Shown: positions 8,478-16,436, counted from the first letter of the stretch. The stretch: DNA of 64,000 nucleotides from Geothrix fermentans DSM 14018 (GCF_000428885.1 NZ_KE386810.1:702189-766188); one strand, 5' to 3'. Notes: generated from the sequence alone by a model not told the origin. Numbers and translations: made by a program.

Positions 8478-8918
8478 ATGGCTCATCCCGCCCTTCTGCC
8501 CGTCGTCCTCACCTGCAACACGGACCTGCGCTTCATCGACCTCATCCAGGTGGTGGGCGCGGAGTTCCTGAAGCACCTCAGCTTCACCCAGGAGGATGGC
8601 GAGCGTCTCTGGCTGGCGATCCAGGAGGGCATCGCCAACGCCATGCGGCACGGCAACAAGCTGGACCGGGACAAGCCCGTGAAGGTGACCTTCACCCCCA
8701 AGACCGACCGCTTCGAGATCCGCATCGAGGATCGCGGCCCCGGAGTGGACCTGGAGGCCCTGCCCGATCCGAACCTGCCCGAGAACCTCCTGAAGCCCGG
8801 TGGCCGTGGCGTGTACTTCATGCGCCAGGTCATGGACGAGGTGCACATGGAGCGCTCCCCTAAGGGCTCCACCCTGGTGCTCGTGAAGGCGCGGAAGGTG
8901 CGGGAGGCGCACGCCTGA
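8478..8918 (+). CDS. ATP-binding protein of the RsbW anti-sigma/GHKL type
   Basis: A 146-residue HATPase_c_2 domain protein, as in anti-sigma serine kinases (RsbW/SpoIIAB). The N-box is EGIANAMRHGN (about residues 51-61), the G1 box EDRGPGVD and the G2 box GGRGVYFMRQVMD. It would bind ATP-Mg and may phosphorylate an STAS antagonist or hold a sigma factor, but neither partner is encoded nearby. It is translationally coupled to the next gene: its TGA and the next ATG share one base at 8918. Cytosolic. Confidence 0.85.
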   Translation: MAHPALLPVVLTCNTDLRFIDLIQVVGAEFLKHLSFTQEDGERLWLAIQEGIANAMRHGNKLDRDKPVKVTFTPKTDRFEIRIEDRGPGVDLEALPDPNLPENLLKPGGRGVYFMRQVMDEVHMERSPKGSTLVLVKARKVREAHA

Positions 8919-9544
8919 TGGGACCGGAGGTGGACTGGCGGCGGCGGGCCCTCTGGCTGTCCGGCCTCACCATCGCCTACAACCTGGCGGAGGGGCTGGT
9001 CTCCATGGCCTTCGGCTGGGCCGACGATTCCGTGGCGCTCTTCGGCTTCGGCGCCGACAGCTTCATCGAAGTGGCCTCCGCCGTGCTGGTGCTGTGGAAG
9101 CTGCTGGACCACGGGAACCTGGAGCGGGAGCGCAAGGCCACGCGCGGCATCGGCTGGCTCTTCCTCTGGCTGGCCCTGGGCATCGCCGGGGGCGCCGTCC
9201 TCCAGCTCACTGCCCGCACCCACCCACCCACCACCGTGCCGGGACTGGTCATCTCGGCCCTGTCCCTCTCCTTCATGGCCTTCCTGTGGCGCGCCAAGCT
9301 GAAGGCGGCCAAGGCCCTGGACAGCGCCACCGTGGAGGCAGATGCCGCCTGCAGCCGGGCCTGCATCCAGCTCTCCGTCGTGCTCTTCTTCGGCAGCCTG
9401 CTGTTCCTCCTCGCGCCCACCCTCTGGTGGGTGGATGCCGCCGCGGCGCTGGGCCTCGCCGTCCTCATCGGCCGGGAGGGGCTCGGCATGGTCCGCGCCG
9501 CGAAGAGCGCCTGCTTCACCGGCGGCTGCGGGTGCGGGCACTGA
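8918..9544 (+). CDS. CDF-like cation transporter, membrane domain only
   Basis: A 208-residue protein with about six hydrophobic segments, resembling the transmembrane part of cation diffusion facilitators: GWADDSVALFGFGADSFIE in the second helix and LDSATVEADAACSRAC in a later one carry the Asp/Glu residues expected for metal sites. The cytosolic C-terminal domain of classic CDF proteins is missing. Instead the protein ends in a Cys-rich metal-binding-like tail (CFTGGCGCGH). The start overlaps the stop of the RsbW-type gene. Substrate unknown; a heavy-metal exporter is likely. Confidence 0.75.
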   Translation: MGPEVDWRRRALWLSGLTIAYNLAEGLVSMAFGWADDSVALFGFGADSFIEVASAVLVLWKLLDHGNLERERKATRGIGWLFLWLALGIAGGAVLQLTARTHPPTTVPGLVISALSLSFMAFLWRAKLKAAKALDSATVEADAACSRACIQLSVVLFFGSLLFLLAPTLWWVDAAAALGLAVLIGREGLGMVRAAKSACFTGGCGCGH

Positions 9545-9550
9545 TCAGGA

Positions 9551-9880
9551 TCAGGCGCGCGCCTTCTCGTTGATGAAGCCGCACTCGGCGGGCACCGAGA
9601 CATAGAACATGGACTGGCCTTCGGCCTCGATGAAGGCGATGAGACGGCTCGCCTCCTCCTCTGTGGCCATGAACGTCACCTCCACCGGCAGGTCGCCCGC
9701 CAGTTCGATGAAGTGGTCCGCGTGGATGAGTCCGTGGCGGCCGAAGCCCGCGACGGCCTTGAAGGCCGTGCCGCCCTTGAGGCCCAGCCGCCGCGCCTCC
9801 TTCAGCAGCCACTCGTAGACCAGGATCCCGCGGTGGGTCCGGTCTTCCTGGACGAAGAAGGTCAGGTAGATCCCCTTCAT
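9551..9880 (-). CDS. DUF190 protein
   Basis: A 109-residue DUF190 protein with a ferredoxin-like, PII-related fold: YEWLLKEARRLGLKGGTAFKAVAGFG is the family core and LPVEVTFMATEEEASRLI is the C-terminal strand-helix. DUF190 genes are very often found beside crcB, and here the gene starts 8 bases after the crcB stop, so both are read from the riboswitch-controlled message. A role tuning fluoride channel activity has been suggested for the family but is not shown here. Confidence 0.88.
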   Translation of the reverse strand: MKGIYLTFFVQEDRTHRGILVYEWLLKEARRLGLKGGTAFKAVAGFGRHGLIHADHFIELAGDLPVEVTFMATEEEASRLIAFIEAEGQSMFYVSVPAECGFINEKARA

Positions 9881-9888
9881 GGCGCCTC

Positions 9889-10275
9889 CTAGGCGGTCGC
9901 GAACGCCTTCACCGTCAGCAGCCCCAGCAGGGTCATGGAGAGCGATCCCACCAGGTGGACGGCCATGTGCCCCACGGCCCAGAGATACTCCCCGCGGGTC
10001 AGCAGATGCACCGCCTCGGCAGAGAACGTCGAGAAGGTGGTGAGCCCGCCCAGGAAACCCGTGATGATGAGGAGCCTGGCCTCAGGCGCCAGGCCCGGAT
10101 GCTGGGTGAACACCGCCACGGCCACACCCACAAGGTAGCCCCCCAGCAGGTTCGCCGCCAGCGTCCCGAGTGGAAGAGCCGGAAGCATCGGATTCAACAG
10201 GGCGCCCAGGCCCCAGCGCAGCCACGCGCCCAGGGCCGCGCCGACGCCCACCGCCAGAAACGAATAGAAAGCCAT
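9889..10275 (-). CDS. crcB: CrcB/Fluc fluoride channel
   Basis: A 128-residue inner-membrane protein with four helices, the size of Fluc fluoride channels, which act as antiparallel dimers. Diagnostic motifs: [13 protein letters not shown] near the N-terminus, [14 protein letters not shown] in helix 2 with the conserved Asn, and [13 protein letters not shown] in helix 3 with the polar track and Phe residues. It exports toxic fluoride passively. The Shine-Dalgarno GGAGG lies in the loop of a hairpin that ends directly at the start codon, and a fluoride riboswitch aptamer lies just upstream. Confidence 0.95.
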   Translation of the reverse strand: MAFYSFLAVGVGAALGAWLRWGLGALLNPMLPALPLGTLAANLLGGYLVGVAVAVFTQHPGLAPEARLLIITGFLGGLTTFSTFSAEAVHLLTRGEYLWAVGHMAVHLVGSLSMTLLGLLTVKAFATA

Positions 10276-10301
10276 GCCTGTGTCCTCCAGGATCCACAGG
10301 C
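10276..10301 (-). promoter_or_regulatory. RBS-sequestering hairpin of the crcB leader (expression platform)
   Basis: On the minus strand GCCTGTG (10295-10301) can pair with CACAGGC (10276-10282), the last base of which abuts the crcB ATG. The 12-nt loop holds the GGAGG ribosome binding site. The left arm shares its GCC with the 3' side of the fluoride aptamer (GACGCC), so aptamer folding and this hairpin compete. This points to translational control: fluoride binding frees the ribosome site. Confidence 0.6.
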
Positions 10302-10347
10302 GTCATCAGCCATCCAGGCGGTTATGGGGCGGACGCCATCGCCGGGA
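10293..10347 (-). ncRNA. fluoride riboswitch (crcB RNA motif)
   Basis: The minus strand reads GGCGATGGCGTCCGCC, then ATAACCGCC, a short loop, GGCTGATGACGCC. This matches the crcB motif: GGCGAUG at the 5' end, a CGCC able to form the pseudoknot, the central AACCGC, and CUGAUGACGCC closing on GGCGUC. It lies 18 bases from the crcB start and starts only about 9 bases after the stop of the upstream deacetylase gene, so its promoter must lie inside that gene or the transcript reads through from it. Confidence 0.88.
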
Positions 10348-10355
10348 CCAGCCTA

Positions 10356-11264
10356 TCACCGGGAGAGCTCACCGGCCTTCACGAAGCGCACCTGCCCCTT
10401 GCTGCGGGGCACCAGCTTCTCCAGAGCCTCCACGGTCTCCGGGTAGATGTGGCCGATGATGAGCACCGAACCATCCTTCTCCGCCAGCTTGAGGGCGCGG
10501 TCCCACTGCTTCTCCATCTCGGGGAAGGCCTTGTCGTCATCCAGGAAGACCTTCCGCTGCACGGCCGGGATGCCCAGCTGCTCCGCCACGTCGAAGGCCA
10601 CGCTGTCCTTCTCCGTGCGGCTGTCCACGAAGAAGAGCTTCCGGGCCTTGAGCTCCTGGAGCACCCAGCCCATGCGGGTGCGGTCCGGCGTGATGCGGCT
10701 GCCCATGTGGTTGTTCACGCCCACCCGGTGGGGGATGTCGTCCAGGGCCAGGCGCACGCGGCGGCGGACTTCGGTCTCCGGAAGGTTGTAGAGGATGGCA
10801 TTGGGCCCCGGGTCGCGGCCCGGCCCCGGATAGCCGATGGGCTCCATGGGCAGGTGCAGCATGACCTCCTTGCCCAGGCGGTAGGCGATGTCCGCGCTCT
10901 CCCGGGTGTGCTCCTGGTAGGGCAGCACGGCCACGCTGAAGGGCACGGGCAGGCTGCACAGCCGCGTCACCAGCTCCGGCTGCATGTAGCCGAGGTCGTC
11001 GATGACGAGGGCGAGGCGGGGGAGCGCGCGCTCCGGTTCAGGGCTCTGAGGCCTGGCGGCCTCAGAGGACGGCTTCGCCTTCGGCTCGGCCGGTCGCTTG
11101 TCAGGTTTATGGGGTTCCGGTGCTTCCCGCTTGGCGGGCGTCTGGCGGCGGTCGCAGCCCTGCTGGCCCAGCATCAGGCCCGCACCCAGTCCCAGCAGCA
11201 GCGTGAAGGTGGCCCAGCCCAGCAGGGCCAGGGTGGAGGTGCGTTTGCCTTTGCCTCGGGCCAA
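10356..11264 (-). CDS. divergent polysaccharide deacetylase family protein
   Basis: A 302-residue protein of the divergent polysaccharide deacetylase family (Pfam Polysacc_deac_2, the YibQ type). An N-terminal membrane anchor (LLGWATFTLLLGLGAGLMLG) is followed by a Pro/Lys/Glu-rich linker to about residue 82 and then the NodB-like domain: LALVIDDLGY, LPMEPIGYPGPG, GVNNHMGSR, FFVDSRT and SVLIIGHIYPETVEAL. The family is often encoded next to CtpA-type S41 proteases and cell-wall genes, as here. The catalytic Asp of LVIDDLG and the His of NHMGS are present. Acts in the periplasm, substrate unproven. Confidence 0.88.
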   Translation of the reverse strand: MARGKGKRTSTLALLGWATFTLLLGLGAGLMLGQQGCDRRQTPAKREAPEPHKPDKRPAEPKAKPSSEAARPQSPEPERALPRLALVIDDLGYMQPELVTRLCSLPVPFSVAVLPYQEHTRESADIAYRLGKEVMLHLPMEPIGYPGPGRDPGPNAILYNLPETEVRRRVRLALDDIPHRVGVNNHMGSRITPDRTRMGWVLQELKARKLFFVDSRTEKDSVAFDVAEQLGIPAVQRKVFLDDDKAFPEMEKQWDRALKLAEKDGSVLIIGHIYPETVEALEKLVPRSKGQVRFVKAGELSR

Positions 11265-11265
11265 G

Positions 11266-12423
11266 CTAGGTGGCCTTCGCGGGCGCGGCGGGCGGCGGGG
11301 TCTGGAGGGCGGCCAGCACCTTGGCCAGGGCGTCGTCCGAGTCCGTGAGCTTCAGCGTCTGGTCCGGGGCCACGCCCTGGCGGTCGAGCTTCTCGCCGCC
11401 CAGGCCCACCCAGCGCCGGGACACCAGCTCCACGGCCCCGCCCTGCTTCAGCATGAAGCGGCTCCGCTCCACGCCCAGGCCGGGCGTCTTCTCGCCGAAG
11501 GTCCGGGCGCCGCCCTTCTTCAGGCAGGCCGCCAGCACCTCAGGAAGGCCCAGGGTGGAGCGGCCCACGAGCAGCGACAGGCGGGCGAAGGGGACCCCCG
11601 TGCCCGATACGGAAATCTCACGATCAGGCTTCCCGGCCTCCTGCAAGGTGCCGAGGGGGCCCTTCGCGCCCAGGAGGCCCGCCACGGCGGCCGCTTCCTC
11701 GGTGGAGCCCTTCACGCACTGGCGAAGATCGAGGACGAGGGTCTGGCCGTGGTCCTGGGAGGCGAGCAGCTTCTTCAGCTCCTCCGCCCGCCCGGGATTC
11801 AGGTCCGGCAGGGACACCATGAGCGCGCCCGCGCCCTGCTTGACGGCCTCGGGGGCCTTTGGCAGGCGCTGCCGCTGCAGGGTGGTCTTGGTGAGGTCCC
11901 CGGTGGCGTTGTAGCGGTACAGGTCCAGGGTGGAGCTCTCCGCCCCCGCCATGCGGCGCTCCAGGGCCCAGGCGCTGAGGCGGCCCACGGAATCGCCGTC
12001 CACCTTGCGGATCACGTCACCGGGCTGGATGCCGGCCTTGGCGGCGGGGCCGCCGGGCGTCACCGCCAGGACGGTGGCATAGATGCCCCGCTTCACGACC
12101 ACCAGACCGGCCTCGGCGGGGCCGGGATCCGGCAGCCTCAGGTCCTCCGCGGACAGGTAGGCATTCAGGGGATGGGAGCGCTCCAGCACCGCCTGGATGC
12201 CGCCGGAAACCACCTTCTCCATATCCGGCGGGTCCACGTAGTTCTGCTGCACCAGGGCCAGCACGTCCTGGATATCCGACATGCCGGCCAGGGGATCCTG
12301 GGGCGGCGCCTTCACCCCAGGCTTGGGCTGTGTGCGCGGCTGCTCGCCCCGCTGGATCACCGGCAGCGTGAAGGCGGCCACGAGGGGGAAGGAGAACACC
12401 GAGAGCCAGGTACGGGCGTGCAT
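11266..12423 (-). CDS. S41 peptidase (CtpA-like) homologue with degenerate active site
   Basis: A 385-residue exported protein: a signal-like N-terminus (WLSVFSFPLVAAFTLPV), an N-terminal helical part, a PDZ domain (about 100-170; AAKAGIQPGDVIRKVDGDSV) and a C-terminal S41 fold. The family core aligns well (LVLDLRQCVKGSTEEA, LLVGRSTLGLPEVLAA, ARTFGEKTPGLGVER) but where active enzymes have SASASE this protein has TLGLPE, and the catalytic Lys of TFGKG is Leu (TPGLG). Ser and Lys of the dyad are therefore both missing. Likely a non-catalytic scaffold or regulator. It sits 1 base before the deacetylase and downstream of ddl. Confidence 0.85.
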   Translation of the reverse strand: MHARTWLSVFSFPLVAAFTLPVIQRGEQPRTQPKPGVKAPPQDPLAGMSDIQDVLALVQQNYVDPPDMEKVVSGGIQAVLERSHPLNAYLSAEDLRLPDPGPAEAGLVVVKRGIYATVLAVTPGGPAAKAGIQPGDVIRKVDGDSVGRLSAWALERRMAGAESSTLDLYRYNATGDLTKTTLQRQRLPKAPEAVKQGAGALMVSLPDLNPGRAEELKKLLASQDHGQTLVLDLRQCVKGSTEEAAAVAGLLGAKGPLGTLQEAGKPDREISVSGTGVPFARLSLLVGRSTLGLPEVLAACLKKGGARTFGEKTPGLGVERSRFMLKQGGAVELVSRRWVGLGGEKLDRQGVAPDQTLKLTDSDDALAKVLAALQTPPPAAPAKAT

Positions 12424-12447
12424 GGGGACAGTCTACGTGGAAAAGGG

Positions 12448-12475
12448 CTGTCAGCTGTCAGCTATCAGCTGTCGG
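12448..12475. repeat. 7-bp tandem repeat, four copies (CTGTCAG)
   Basis: CTGTCAG, CTGTCAG, CTATCAG and CTGTCGG follow one another at 12448-12475 in the gap between ddl and the S41 homologue, 25-52 bases before the start of the latter. A second heptamer array (CAGTCCT/CAGTCTT) is at 30756-30793. Confidence 0.85.
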
Positions 12476-12504
12476 TGAAAAGCCGGTCCCTGGGGTGGAA
12501 CCCG

Positions 12505-13602
12505 CTAGCTCTGGGGGCCCCGGAACCAGTCGCTGCCGGAGCGGAAGCCCTTCTGCTTCACGGCGGTCTGGGCGTGGCGGGCCAGGGCCAGGTCGATGAG
12601 GCGGGTGAGCAGCTCGGCATAGGGCACGCCGCTGGCGGCCATCATCTTGGGATACATGGAGATGCTGGTGAAGCCGGGGATGAAGTTCAGCTCGTTCAGG
12701 AAGATCCGGCCAGTCAGGCGCTCCAGGAAGAAGTCCACCCGGGCCATGCCGTAGCCGTCCGAGGCCGCGAAGGCCTCCGCCGCCAGCTTCCGCACCAGGT
12801 CCGCCAGCTCCTCGGGGATGTTGGCGGGGATCTCCGTGCGGCTCCGGCCGTGGAGGTACTTGTCCTCGAAGGTGTAGAACTCGTCAGCCACGATCACTTC
12901 GCCGGGCTGGGACACCAGGGGCTGGTCGCCGCCCAGCACGGCCACCTCGATCTCACGGACGTCCAGGCCCTGCTCCACCAGCACGCGGCGGTCGAAGGTG
13001 AAGGCCCGGTCCAGGGCCGCGGCCAGGTCCTCGGCGCGCTTCACCTTCTCCACGCCGATGCTGCTGCCCAGGTTGGCCGGTTTCACGAAGAGCGGCAGGC
13101 CGAGCTTGGCGCACTCCGCCAGACAGGCCGCCTGGCCCCGCCGCCAGCGCTCCTCCGTGAGCCCCACATAGGGCACCACGGGCAGCCCCCCGGACTCCCA
13201 CAGGCGCTTGGTGATCCACTTGTCCATGCCCGCAGCCATGGCCAGCAGGCCCGCGCCCGTGTAGGGGCGGTGCAGCAGCTCCAGGTAGCCCTGGATCTGG
13301 CCGTCCTCGCCGCCGGCGCCGTGAAGGGCGTTGAAGAAGAGGTCCGGCAGCAGGGTCGCCTCGGCGCCCTGCTCCAGGGGCAGGAAGGGGTGGCTGCTGC
13401 GCTCCGGCAGTTGCCCGGCCGCCAGGCGGGCGAAGGGATCGCCCTCCACCACCCACACGCCGTTCTGGGCGATGCCCATGGGCCGGACGTGAAAGCGCAC
13501 CGGATCCAGGTGTTCTGCGATGGCCCGGGCCGTGACGATGGAGACTTCGTGCTCGGGGGATTCCCCGCCGAAGAGGAGGCCGACGCTCAGTTTGTCGCTC
13601 AT
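12505..13602 (-). CDS. ddl: D-alanine--D-alanine ligase
   Basis: A 365-residue ATP-grasp ligase making the D-Ala-D-Ala dipeptide for peptidoglycan. Family features: LLFGGESPEHEVSIVTARAI at the N-terminus, NALHGAGGEDGQIQGYLEL, FVKPANLGSSIGVEKV, VEQGLDVREIEVAVLG, YGMARVDFFLERLTGRIFLNELNFIPGFTSISMYPKM with metal-binding Glu and Asn, and the C-terminal AELLTRLIDLAL. Cytosolic. It is first of a group ddl, S41 homologue, deacetylase on the minus strand. The start at 13602 has GAGGAT just before the ATG. Confidence 0.95.
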   Translation of the reverse strand: MSDKLSVGLLFGGESPEHEVSIVTARAIAEHLDPVRFHVRPMGIAQNGVWVVEGDPFARLAAGQLPERSSHPFLPLEQGAEATLLPDLFFNALHGAGGEDGQIQGYLELLHRPYTGAGLLAMAAGMDKWITKRLWESGGLPVVPYVGLTEERWRRGQAACLAECAKLGLPLFVKPANLGSSIGVEKVKRAEDLAAALDRAFTFDRRVLVEQGLDVREIEVAVLGGDQPLVSQPGEVIVADEFYTFEDKYLHGRSRTEIPANIPEELADLVRKLAAEAFAASDGYGMARVDFFLERLTGRIFLNELNFIPGFTSISMYPKMMAASGVPYAELLTRLIDLALARHAQTAVKQKGFRSGSDWFRGPQS

Positions 13603-13675
13603 ATCCTCACTTTAGCACCCGGACGACGAGGGTCTCCCCAGGGCCGGAAGCCCATCCCTGCGACGGAAATCACAT

Positions 13676-13693
13676 TTAGGAATAGTTGATTCT
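13676..13693 (+). promoter_or_regulatory. TTAGGAAT box before the DUF438 operon
   Basis: TTAGGAAT followed at the same offsets by G, T and CT, as in the norB dyad at 8325-8344 read on its coding strand. It lies 36-53 bases upstream of the DUF438 start in an AT-rich promoter-like patch that also contains TATGAT. Right half-site is poorly conserved here. Confidence 0.35.
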
Positions 13694-13728
13694 TTTACTA
13701 TGATAATTTTTCACCGGAGACCGAACCC

Positions 13729-14967
13729 ATGAGCGAACTCCTCAACAACCGGGAGCACCGGATCGCCACCCTCAAGGAGGTCATCCTGCACCTGCACCGG
13801 GGCGAGGCCCCCGAGCAGGTGAAGGGGCGCCTGGCCCAGCTGGTGGGCGAGGTGGACGCCAGCGAGATCGCCGCCATGGAGCAGTCGCTCATGGCCGACG
13901 GCATGAGCCCCGAGGAGGTGAAGTCCATGTGCGACCTCCATGCGGAGGTGCTCCAGGACACCGTGACCCCGGCCAAGGCCCGCGAGCTGCCGCCGGGGCA
14001 TCCCGTGGACACCTTCCGCCGGGAGAACCGGGCCCTGGAGGCGGCCATCGCCACCGCCCGGCAGGCCGTGGCCGTCCTGGAATCCGTGCCGGACCAGGCC
14101 TACCCGGCCGACGAGCGCCTGGCCGTGCTGGGCACCTTCAATGCCCTCATGGACGTGGACAAGCACTACCAGCGCAAGGAGCACCTGGTCTTCTCCATCC
14201 TCGAGCGCCACGGCAACACGGGGCCCTCCAAGGTCATGTGGGCCAAGGACGATGAGGTGCGCGAGCTGCTCAAGGGCGCCATCGAGGTGCTGCGCGAGGA
14301 GAGTCTCAGCGGCGCCGAGCTGAAGATCCTCGTGCCCACGGTGCTGCGTCCGGCCCTGGCGGCGCTGGAGTCCATGATCTACAAGGAGGAGACCATCCTC
14401 CTGCCCATGTGCCTGGGCCTCTTCACCGAGGAGGAGTGGGGCGAGGCCTGGCGGGACAGCCCGCGCTACGGCTGGTGCCTGGTGGAGCCCGCCGCGGGCT
14501 ACGCGCCGCCGGCGGCGGTCCTGCCCGAGGATCCCGTCCGTCTGCCCGACGCCTCGGCGGTGGCCTTCCCCAGTGGGGCCCTCAGCGTCCAGCAGCTCAT
14601 CGGCATCTTCTCCTCGCTGCCCGTGGACATCACCTTCGTGGATGCCGACGACCGCGTGGCCTTCTTCAGCGAGGGGCCCGACCGGGTCTTCGCCCGCAGC
14701 CGAACCATCCTGGGCCGGGAGGTGAAGCACTGCCACCCGCCCAAGAGCGTGGACGTGGTGGAGCGCATCCTCAACGACTTCAAGACGGGTCGCCAGACCG
14801 TGGCCGAGTTCTGGATCCAGATGCACGGGAAGTTCGTCCACATCCGCTACTTCGCGGTGCGCGACGAGGCCGGGGCCTACCTGGGCACCCTGGAGGTCAC
14901 CCAGGACCTCACGCGCCTGCGCGCCCTCGAAGGCGACCGCCGCCTGCTCCAGTACGACGAAGCCTGA
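13729..14967 (+). CDS. DUF438-hemerythrin-PAS protein
   Basis: A 412-residue cytosolic protein. Residues 1-90 are a DUF438 domain (LKEVILHLHRGEAPEQVKGR, EQSLMADGMSPEEVKSMCDL); 90-230 are hemerythrin-like with the iron ligand pattern HPVDTFRREN, HYQRKEHLVFSILE and YKEETILLPMC; 290-410 form a PAS domain (ITFVDADDRVAFFS, GREVKHCHPPKSVDVVERIL). This order is the standard DUF438 protein of anaerobes. Hemerythrin-type di-iron centres bind O2 or NO. The gene is followed 8 bases later by a DUF1858/DUF2249 gene. A TTAGGAAT box like that of norB lies upstream, pointing to NO-related control. Shine-Dalgarno is weak (CGGAGACCG). Confidence 0.9.
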   Translation: MSELLNNREHRIATLKEVILHLHRGEAPEQVKGRLAQLVGEVDASEIAAMEQSLMADGMSPEEVKSMCDLHAEVLQDTVTPAKARELPPGHPVDTFRRENRALEAAIATARQAVAVLESVPDQAYPADERLAVLGTFNALMDVDKHYQRKEHLVFSILERHGNTGPSKVMWAKDDEVRELLKGAIEVLREESLSGAELKILVPTVLRPALAALESMIYKEETILLPMCLGLFTEEEWGEAWRDSPRYGWCLVEPAAGYAPPAAVLPEDPVRLPDASAVAFPSGALSVQQLIGIFSSLPVDITFVDADDRVAFFSEGPDRVFARSRTILGREVKHCHPPKSVDVVERILNDFKTGRQTVAEFWIQMHGKFVHIRYFAVRDEAGAYLGTLEVTQDLTRLRALEGDRRLLQYDEA

Positions 14968-14975
14968 GGCGACCC

Positions 14976-15488
14976 ATGGCCATCACCCCCGACACCAAGA
15001 TCGGCGACTTCCTGGCGGCCCATCCGGACCAGCAGGAGGCCCTCATCGCCCGCGTCCCCGAGTTCGCGAAGCTGCGCAACCCCATCCTGCGCCGCACGGT
15101 GGCGAAGCTGGCCACGGTGGACCACGCGGCCCGCATGGCCGGCCTTCCCACCGCCGAACTGGTGCGCTTCCTCCGGGAGCTGGCCGGGGAAGCTGGCGGG
15201 GACCCTGAGCCCGAGGCCCCGGCGAGGGGGGAGGAGTCCCGTCCGGACTGGGCCCAAACCAGCCGCGTGCGCTCCACCCTGGACGCCGACGCGATCCTGG
15301 CGGGAGGAGACCACCCCCTGGCGCGGACCCGCCGCGCCCTGATGACCCTGGCCCCCGGCGAGATCTTGCAGCTCCTGAGCCCCTTCCGCCCGGAGCCCCT
15401 CCTGGACCAGTTCCGCCAGGAGGGCCAGGCCTGCTGGTGCGAAGCTGAAGCGAACGGCCGGTTCCGGACCTGGATCATCAAGGCCTGA
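14976..15488 (+). CDS. DUF1858 plus DUF2249 protein
   Basis: A 170-residue protein starting at ATG 14976. Residues 1-70 form a DUF1858 domain (TKIGDFLAAHPDQQEALIA, LRNPILRRTVAKLATVDHAA); residues 95-170 form a DUF2249 domain (LDADAILAGGDHPLARTRRA, LAPGEILQLLSPFRPEPLL, then a strand ending TWIIKA). Both families recur next to DUF438, hemerythrin and NO-reductase genes in anaerobes. The upstream stop is only 8 bases away, so the pair is an operon. Function unknown; cytosolic. Confidence 0.85.
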   Translation: MAITPDTKIGDFLAAHPDQQEALIARVPEFAKLRNPILRRTVAKLATVDHAARMAGLPTAELVRFLRELAGEAGGDPEPEAPARGEESRPDWAQTSRVRSTLDADAILAGGDHPLARTRRALMTLAPGEILQLLSPFRPEPLLDQFRQEGQACWCEAEANGRFRTWIIKA

Positions 15489-15493
15489 AGGGG

Positions 15494-15682
15494 TCATTCC
15501 AGGAATTCGCCGGCCTCCCAGTGGCTGGCCCGGCTCCGGTGGCGACCCTGGAGGAGTTCGAGCATCCGCTCGCCCTTCTCCTGGGCGGCGGGCTCCGGCC
15601 GAGGGGCCCCGCCTGCGCGCCGGCGGTCGGGCCCGGCGTAGGCGACATCACGGTTCCGGCGTTCCTTTCCATCCCAAGCCAT
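15494..15682 (-). CDS. small hypothetical protein, Arg/Glu-rich
   Basis: A 62-residue ORF with a good ribosome site (GGGGAGG, 6 nt from the ATG at 15680-15682), beginning MAWDGKERRNRDVAYAGPDR and highly charged throughout. The DGKERRNRD...GPDRRR pattern looks like the short basic repeats of some small bacterial signalling-associated proteins, but no family is assigned. It is convergent with the DUF1858 gene with 5 bases between stops. Kept as a gene because of the ribosome site and biased composition; could be a chance ORF. Confidence 0.5.
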   Translation of the reverse strand: MAWDGKERRNRDVAYAGPDRRRAGGAPRPEPAAQEKGERMLELLQGRHRSRASHWEAGEFLE

Positions 15683-15943
15683 GGTCCACCTCCCCCTGAA
15701 AGGTGGGTCCGGCGCGGCCACCCGCCAATCGGCCGTTCGGATGAACGGGCCTCATCCTCCCGGTTGGGACGGGTCCGTGGGAAGTGGAGCCTCGGGCTGG
15801 ATCGCCCGGCCGGAGGAGGATCCCGTGCCCGGGGCGGGAGACGGGCCCCTGGCCGTGACCGGGCGCCTGCCGCGAGCCGGTGAGCTTTGACACGGAACGC
15901 GCCCAGGTTGCGCTAGGCTGTTTCACCATCCTTCGGAGCGCCC

Positions 15944-16429
15944 GTGCGGTCGGCCATCTATCCAGGCTCTTTCGATCCCGTGACCCTGGGCCACTGGGAC
16001 CTCATCCAGCGTGCGGCCAAACTCGTGGACCGGCTCGTGGTGGCCGTCCTCCACAATCCCGCGAAGTCCCCCGCCTTCAGCGTGGACGAGCGGGTGGCCA
16101 TGCTGAAGGAGCTGACGGCCGCCATGCCCCATGTGGAGGTCACCACGTTCCATGGCCTGCTGGTGGACTTCGCCAAGGCCCAGAACGCGCAGTTCATCAT
16201 CCGCGGCGTACGGGCCTTCAGCGACTTCGAGTACGAGTTCCAGATGGCCCTCATGAACCGCAAGCTGGCCCCGGAGCTGGAGACGGTCTTCCTCATGCCC
16301 AAGGAGAAGTACAGCGCCGTGAGCAGCCGCTTCGTCCGCGAGATCGGCAGCATGGGGGGGAACCTGGCGGACCTGGTGCCGGAGCTCCTCCGGGAGCGCA
16401 TCGTCGCGCGGCTGGGAAAGGCGGAGTAG
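15944..16429 (+). CDS. coaD: phosphopantetheine adenylyltransferase
   Basis: A 161-residue enzyme of coenzyme A synthesis (4'-phosphopantetheine + ATP to dephospho-CoA). The family signatures are all present: AIYPGSFDPVTLGHWDLI with the nucleotide-binding GHxDL equivalent, RGVRAFSDFEYEFQMALMN, and FLMPKEKYSAVSSRFVREI. Length is typical. The start is GTG at 15944 with GGAG 5 nt upstream; no upstream ATG fits. The 261-base gap before it holds no gene. Confidence 0.96.
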   Translation: MRSAIYPGSFDPVTLGHWDLIQRAAKLVDRLVVAVLHNPAKSPAFSVDERVAMLKELTAAMPHVEVTTFHGLLVDFAKAQNAQFIIRGVRAFSDFEYEFQMALMNRKLAPELETVFLMPKEKYSAVSSRFVREIGSMGGNLADLVPELLRERIVARLGKAE

Positions 16430-16436
16430 GGAGCTC

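Noticed and set aside
15683..15943. Gene in the gap before coaD
   Set aside because: Open frames here are short, lack ribosome sites and look like GC-rich background.
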